Shown here: positions 61,151 through 64,000 of the stretch, piece after piece
How positions within the stretch are numbered: the stretch's first letter is position 1
Layout of the letters: each line of letters opens with the position of its first letter
Source: Haloarcula mannanilytica
Lineage (GTDB): Archaea; Halobacteriota; Halobacteria; Halobacteriales; Haloarculaceae
Assembly (NCBI RefSeq): GCF_005406125.1
Contig: NZ_BIXZ01000001.1
Location: forward strand, 124,001 to 188,000
Reading direction: 5' to 3'
Length of the DNA stretch: 64,000 bases
Translations under genes and position numbers: made by a program
The notes under the pieces: model-generated
The model's database searches: none
The model's input: only the letters and a program-made list of their open reading frames with translations
What the model was told of the DNA's origin: nothing

Positions 61151-61462
61151 ATGGCGACGCTCGACTCATCACAGCCGAACGCGGAGGCAGCGCCCACCGC
61201 AGACGACACAGCGAGCGACGACCTGTCGCTATCGATACCTGCCGACGCGTCCCAGGCGGAGGCAGCAGCTATCGCTGCCGCTGTTAGCGCGTACGTGACT
61301 GACCACCAGCGGGCCGCTGTGGCAGCACAGCAACGTAACTCGGTCGAGTACGTCGACGAGTGGACGCTCGCCGGACGCCTGGCGAGCGTGGGCAAACGTC
61401 ACCTGCCGACGAAGGTCGAACAGGGTGAAGAATGGAAGGCGGCGGCGCGAGCGCCGTACTAG
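61151..61462 (+). CDS. pccX: small PccX-type subunit of propionyl-CoA carboxylase
   Basis: 103 residues, with no domain beyond an Ala-rich helix (ADASQAEAAAIAAAVSAYV) and a basic tract (WTLAGRLASVGKRHLPTKVE). It matches in type and position PccX of Haloferax mediterranei, a third small subunit needed there by the carboxylase. ATG 61151 is 1 bp after the pccB stop; a longer frame starting in pccB is a shadow. Its TAG overlaps the stop of the convergent zinc-ribbon gene. Confidence 0.82.
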   Translation: MATLDSSQPNAEAAPTADDTASDDLSLSIPADASQAEAAAIAAAVSAYVTDHQRAAVAAQQRNSVEYVDEWTLAGRLASVGKRHLPTKVEQGEEWKAAARAPY

Positions 61463-61644
61463 GCGTCAGTAAACTCCTGCAGTACTTCGAGGTCACGGGC
61501 GGTGCGCATAAACTCCGACAGCGACCGTTCGGTTCCGCAGTCGTCACAGTCAAACGGCGTGTCCGGGGCCCGGAGGTCGGACACGTGTTCTTCCCAGGTC
61601 ACTGAACATGCCGGACACTGTAACTGGAGCCAAGCCTCCTGCAT
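61459..61644 (-). CDS. small zinc-ribbon protein
   Basis: 61 residues. Two knuckles, CPAC and CDDCG, about 22 residues apart, give a single zinc ribbon followed by a helix (SLSEFMRTARDLEVLQEF). Typical haloarchaeal small protein, function unknown. Divergent from the siderophore-binding gene with a 135-bp spacer. Confidence 0.8.
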   Translation of the reverse strand: MQEAWLQLQCPACSVTWEEHVSDLRAPDTPFDCDDCGTERSLSEFMRTARDLEVLQEFTDA

Positions 61645-61724
61645 ATATGTGCGTGATTAGCACACACAAATATATCTTGTGTGAGTTTTCAGTTTCAGCA
61701 GAGCCGTTTGCGGGTTCGATGGGG

Positions 61725-61773
61725 TTTGGCGTGCCTAAAGATGGGAAGGTTTAAATGGATTAGGCAAGCCTAA
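61725..61773. promoter_or_regulatory. tandem DtxR-type iron boxes flanking a TATA box
   Basis: A perfect TTAGGCAAGCCTAA (61760-61773) lies just before ATG 61780, and TTTGGCGTGCCTAA (61725-61738), one mismatch from it, lies 35 bp upstream. Between them is the TATA-like tttaaa (about 61750-61755). Confidence 0.8.
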
Positions 61774-61779
61774 AACGAT

Positions 61780-62940
61780 ATGAACCGACGAGAGTACATC
61801 GTTGCGGCTGGTGTCGGATTGACGGGGACGTTCGCCGGTTGTTCGGGACAGTCAGAAGCCGGCACCGACGGTGACGATGGGACCGCTGACGCGACGGAGC
61901 CCGGCACAACTGTCGCGGAGTCGACCACGGCCCCGGAGTCGACGGATTCCAGCTACACCGTTTCGATGGAGCCGGTCGGCGACGTTACGTTCGAGTCGGT
62001 GCCCGAGGTCTGGGTCGCGAACAACGGGAGTTGGGCCGACATGGGGATCGCGCTCGGGCTCGACGCGCCGGAGGGCGTCTGGCTGCCATCGCGGTACCAC
62101 ACCCAGTACTACGACGAGATCCCGGGCGTCAGCGTCGACGGGAGTTCGATCCGAAAGCTGTGGGGTGACAGCGGCGTCGGCAAGGAGCAGTTCTACGAAA
62201 TGGACGCCGATATCCACGTCATGGACCCGAACTTCCTGATGAGTCGCGGGACCTGGGAACAGTCGGATATCGACGAAATCGAGACGCAGATCGCGCCATT
62301 CTTCGGGAACAGCATCTTCTCGACCGGCTACGAGTGGCACGACTACACCTACTATACGCTGTACGAGGCTTTCGAGAAGCTGTCCCAGGCGTTCCAGCGG
62401 ACCGAGCGATTCGACGCGTTCCAGTCGCTTCACCAGGAGTTCCAGACGACGCTACAGGACATCGTTCCAGACTCCGAATCCGAGCGGCCGGAAGTGGCCA
62501 TCATGTGGGCCGGCAGCGACGAACCGTCGACGTTCTCGCCGTACCTCATCGAAGACGGGACCAGCTTCAAGCAGTGGCGGGACCTGGGCGTGCGCGACGC
62601 GTTCGCAAAAACTGATGTCAGGGATTTCCACTCCGACCGAAGCGAGGTTGACTTCGAGACACTGCTCGACATCGATCCGGAGTACCTGCTCATGCGCGGG
62701 CAGGAGGACAAGACACGAGGGGAGTTCGAGGACACGATTGTGAGTGCCCTCGAATCGGACCCGACCGGAAGCGAACTGAAAGCGGTGCAAAACGGAAACG
62801 TGTACCGCGGTGGCTCGCTGTATCAGGGTCCGATATCGAACCTGGTCCTCACGGAACGGGCCGCGACGCAGGTGTACGACGTGGACCGGGAACTGTTCGA
62901 CCGCCAGCGCGTCGCCGACATCGTCGCCGGAGACCTGTAA
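61780..62940 (+). CDS. iron-siderophore ABC binding lipoprotein
   Basis: 386 residues. Signal NRREYIVAAGVGLTGTFAGC with lipobox (weak twin-Arg), acidic linker (about 25-60), then a class-III binding fold as in BtuF/FhuD/FepB (VTFESVPEVWVANNGSWADM; YMLM-like PEYLLMRGQED). The C-terminal helix ATQVYDVDRELFDRQRVADI is typical. Two iron boxes flank its TATA, so it should be induced by iron shortage. No permease follows, so its transporter is elsewhere. Leaderless start. Confidence 0.9.
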   Translation: MNRREYIVAAGVGLTGTFAGCSGQSEAGTDGDDGTADATEPGTTVAESTTAPESTDSSYTVSMEPVGDVTFESVPEVWVANNGSWADMGIALGLDAPEGVWLPSRYHTQYYDEIPGVSVDGSSIRKLWGDSGVGKEQFYEMDADIHVMDPNFLMSRGTWEQSDIDEIETQIAPFFGNSIFSTGYEWHDYTYYTLYEAFEKLSQAFQRTERFDAFQSLHQEFQTTLQDIVPDSESERPEVAIMWAGSDEPSTFSPYLIEDGTSFKQWRDLGVRDAFAKTDVRDFHSDRSEVDFETLLDIDPEYLLMRGQEDKTRGEFEDTIVSALESDPTGSELKAVQNGNVYRGGSLYQGPISNLVLTERAATQVYDVDRELFDRQRVADIVAGDL

Positions 62941-63140
62941 GGCCAAGCCATGAGCCGAGGACCCCGACTCGCAAGCGAGCATCTGATGCGTCTGGGAGGA
63001 GGGATGCCTACGGCCTCGGTCGGGGCGTTCTGTACCGGTATCGAGCAAAGAACGCCCGCCGCTGTCGACGCCTGTCGGTCCCCGACCGAACGCGGCATTG
63101 ACACTGTACCACGTTTCGAACCGAATCCGACTTCGTCACA

Positions 63141-63968
63141 ATGGTAGGACGAACACTCGCAGACATCCGCGACAGACTCTCGGACCTCAGCGTCGCTGTC
63201 GGTCCGTATCGCGTCGTGAGCGCCAGAACGGGGACGCCACCGTTCCCGGTGTCGGGAATGCAGTTCCCGGACCGCGAGACGGCCGCCGAAGCGGCCAGCG
63301 TCGCGACCGCCTACCGGAGCGCCCTCCGTCGATACGACCCCCGCGTCACCGTCCACGGTCTCATCGTCTGTGAGGCCCCGTGGGGGACCGACGCCGTCAG
63401 GACTGCGCCGCCGTCGCTCCCGGAGTACTGTCACACGGTCGCCGGAGCGCTGTTCGAGGTGCTGTCGGGCCGCCACCGTTCGGTCGAGCAGGCGGTCATC
63501 GACAGTTATCTCAAAGCGGCCGAGGAGACCGAGAACCGCGAGCGGCTCTGTCTGGCGATGCTCGAAAGCATGGCCGAGGCCATCGCAGACCACCTTGATC
63601 CGGCGATGCAGGCGGACACGCTCCGAGAAGCCGCCGGGCAATTGCCGAGAAAGCAAAGCGGCCCTGAGCCTGTACGGGACGCCGTGTCCGACCTCGAAGC
63701 GGCGGGCGTAGTCGACTCAGCGACTATCGAAGCCACAGCCGGTGGTCCGGGCCGCTGTCCGAAATATATCACATTACAGAACTATCGCCCGACGCTGTCC
63801 GACCTTCGCTGTCCGGTGTTACCGATTGCCGTCGAACTGCTTCGACGAACGAGTATCACGCCACAGATGGCCGAAGCAGAGCGAACTGCGGACGGCTGGC
63901 GGCTTCTCGTCTCGCTAGCCGGTGACCGACCTGCGGAGGGGCTGTCGGTCGTCACGACGACCGCCTGA
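63141..63968 (+). CDS. conserved haloarchaeal protein, unknown function
   Basis: 275 residues, no signal or membrane segment. Two parts can be seen: an N-terminal alpha/beta region (GPYRVVSARTGTPPFPVSG, YRSALRRYDPRVTVHGLIV) and, after about 90, a helical region ending with a compact domain (RCPKYITLQNYRPTLSDLRC). I recall haloarchaeal DUF75xx-type annotations for such proteins but cannot name it securely. It follows the siderophore-binding gene by 200 bp that hold no recognisable gene. Confidence 0.72.
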   Translation: MVGRTLADIRDRLSDLSVAVGPYRVVSARTGTPPFPVSGMQFPDRETAAEAASVATAYRSALRRYDPRVTVHGLIVCEAPWGTDAVRTAPPSLPEYCHTVAGALFEVLSGRHRSVEQAVIDSYLKAAEETENRERLCLAMLESMAEAIADHLDPAMQADTLREAAGQLPRKQSGPEPVRDAVSDLEAAGVVDSATIEATAGGPGRCPKYITLQNYRPTLSDLRCPVLPIAVELLRRTSITPQMAEAERTADGWRLLVSLAGDRPAEGLSVVTTTA

Positions 63969-64000
63969 ACATTCACCCGATCCGATAGGTCAGACCGTAA

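Noticed and set aside
62950-63147. 65-codon frame in the spacer before the last gene
   Set aside because: No plausible TATA or ribosome site, and it overlaps the start of the following gene.

Overview
The window reads as chromosome of an extremely halophilic archaeon of the Halobacteria, most like Haloarcula. The DNA is GC-rich and the proteins are strongly acidic. Tat-type lipoprotein signals, TATA boxes about 25-30 bp before start codons (leaderless mRNAs) and TrmB-family regulators are all present. Several proteins look close to ones known from Haloferax or Haloarcula: Gdh with its D38/H63/E150 zinc site, PccX, GfcR and a PhaB-type reductase. No rRNA, tRNA, CRISPR array, integrase or insertion sequence was found. 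All assignments come from reading the sequence; no database search was run.

Layout. 1-6.9 kb: end of a beta-carbonic anhydrase, a repeat-bearing Tat lipoprotein, two bacterial-PH-domain membrane proteins, a Dna2-like nuclease-helicase and a DUF2237 protein. 7-14 kb: a tight five-gene minus-strand operon (DUF4129-like, small membrane protein, DUF58, polytopic membrane protein, MoxR ATPase). 14.2-18.8 kb: small haloarchaeal proteins, a ribbon-helix-helix regulator divergent from an MFS transporter, and a chemotaxis transducer translationally coupled to a small membrane protein. 18.9-24.4 kb: glycan genes (two GT2 enzymes, a GT39-like protein, DUF2304, polysaccharide deacetylase, UPF0104-type protein). 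24.6-28.7 kb: methylmalonyl-CoA mutase small subunit with MeaB GTPase, an alpha/beta hydrolase, and a thiolase/OB-fold pair. 28.8-34.6 kb: GfcR, a transmembrane-free transducer carrying a UrtA/AmiC-type binding domain, a ZIP transporter and a zinc-ribbon protein, with AT-richer spacers.

34.7-50 kb is a carbohydrate island: aldo-keto reductase, TrmB-type regulator, GH13 alpha-glucosidase, a complete sugar ABC transporter with an extra 67-residue membrane protein, a Gfo/Idh/MocA oxidoreductase, glucose dehydrogenase, a second orphan binding protein and a second TrmB-type regulator. The probable logic is oligosaccharide import, intracellular hydrolysis and entry of glucose into the semi-phosphorylative Entner-Doudoroff route, which GfcR regulates in relatives.

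50-64 kb: an iron-uptake ABC operon that runs by overlapping codons into a GT39-like protein and then an orphan gluconate-dehydrogenase subunit-3 protein; an RGP-family protein; a PhaB-type reductase; acyl/propionyl-CoA carboxylase PccB-PccX; and an iron-siderophore binding protein. Three promoters in this part carry TTAGG-N4-CCTAA palindromes typical of DtxR-family metal regulators, defining a local iron regulon that includes the RGP-family gene. The mutase/MeaB and PccB/PccX pairs both belong to propionyl-CoA metabolism, and PhaB ties to polyhydroxyalkanoate synthesis.

The most unusual items are the soluble transducer with a fused solute-binding domain, the iron-box regulon reaching a glycan enzyme, the small membrane protein inside the sugar ABC operon, and a single TATA element that appears to serve two divergent leaderless genes.
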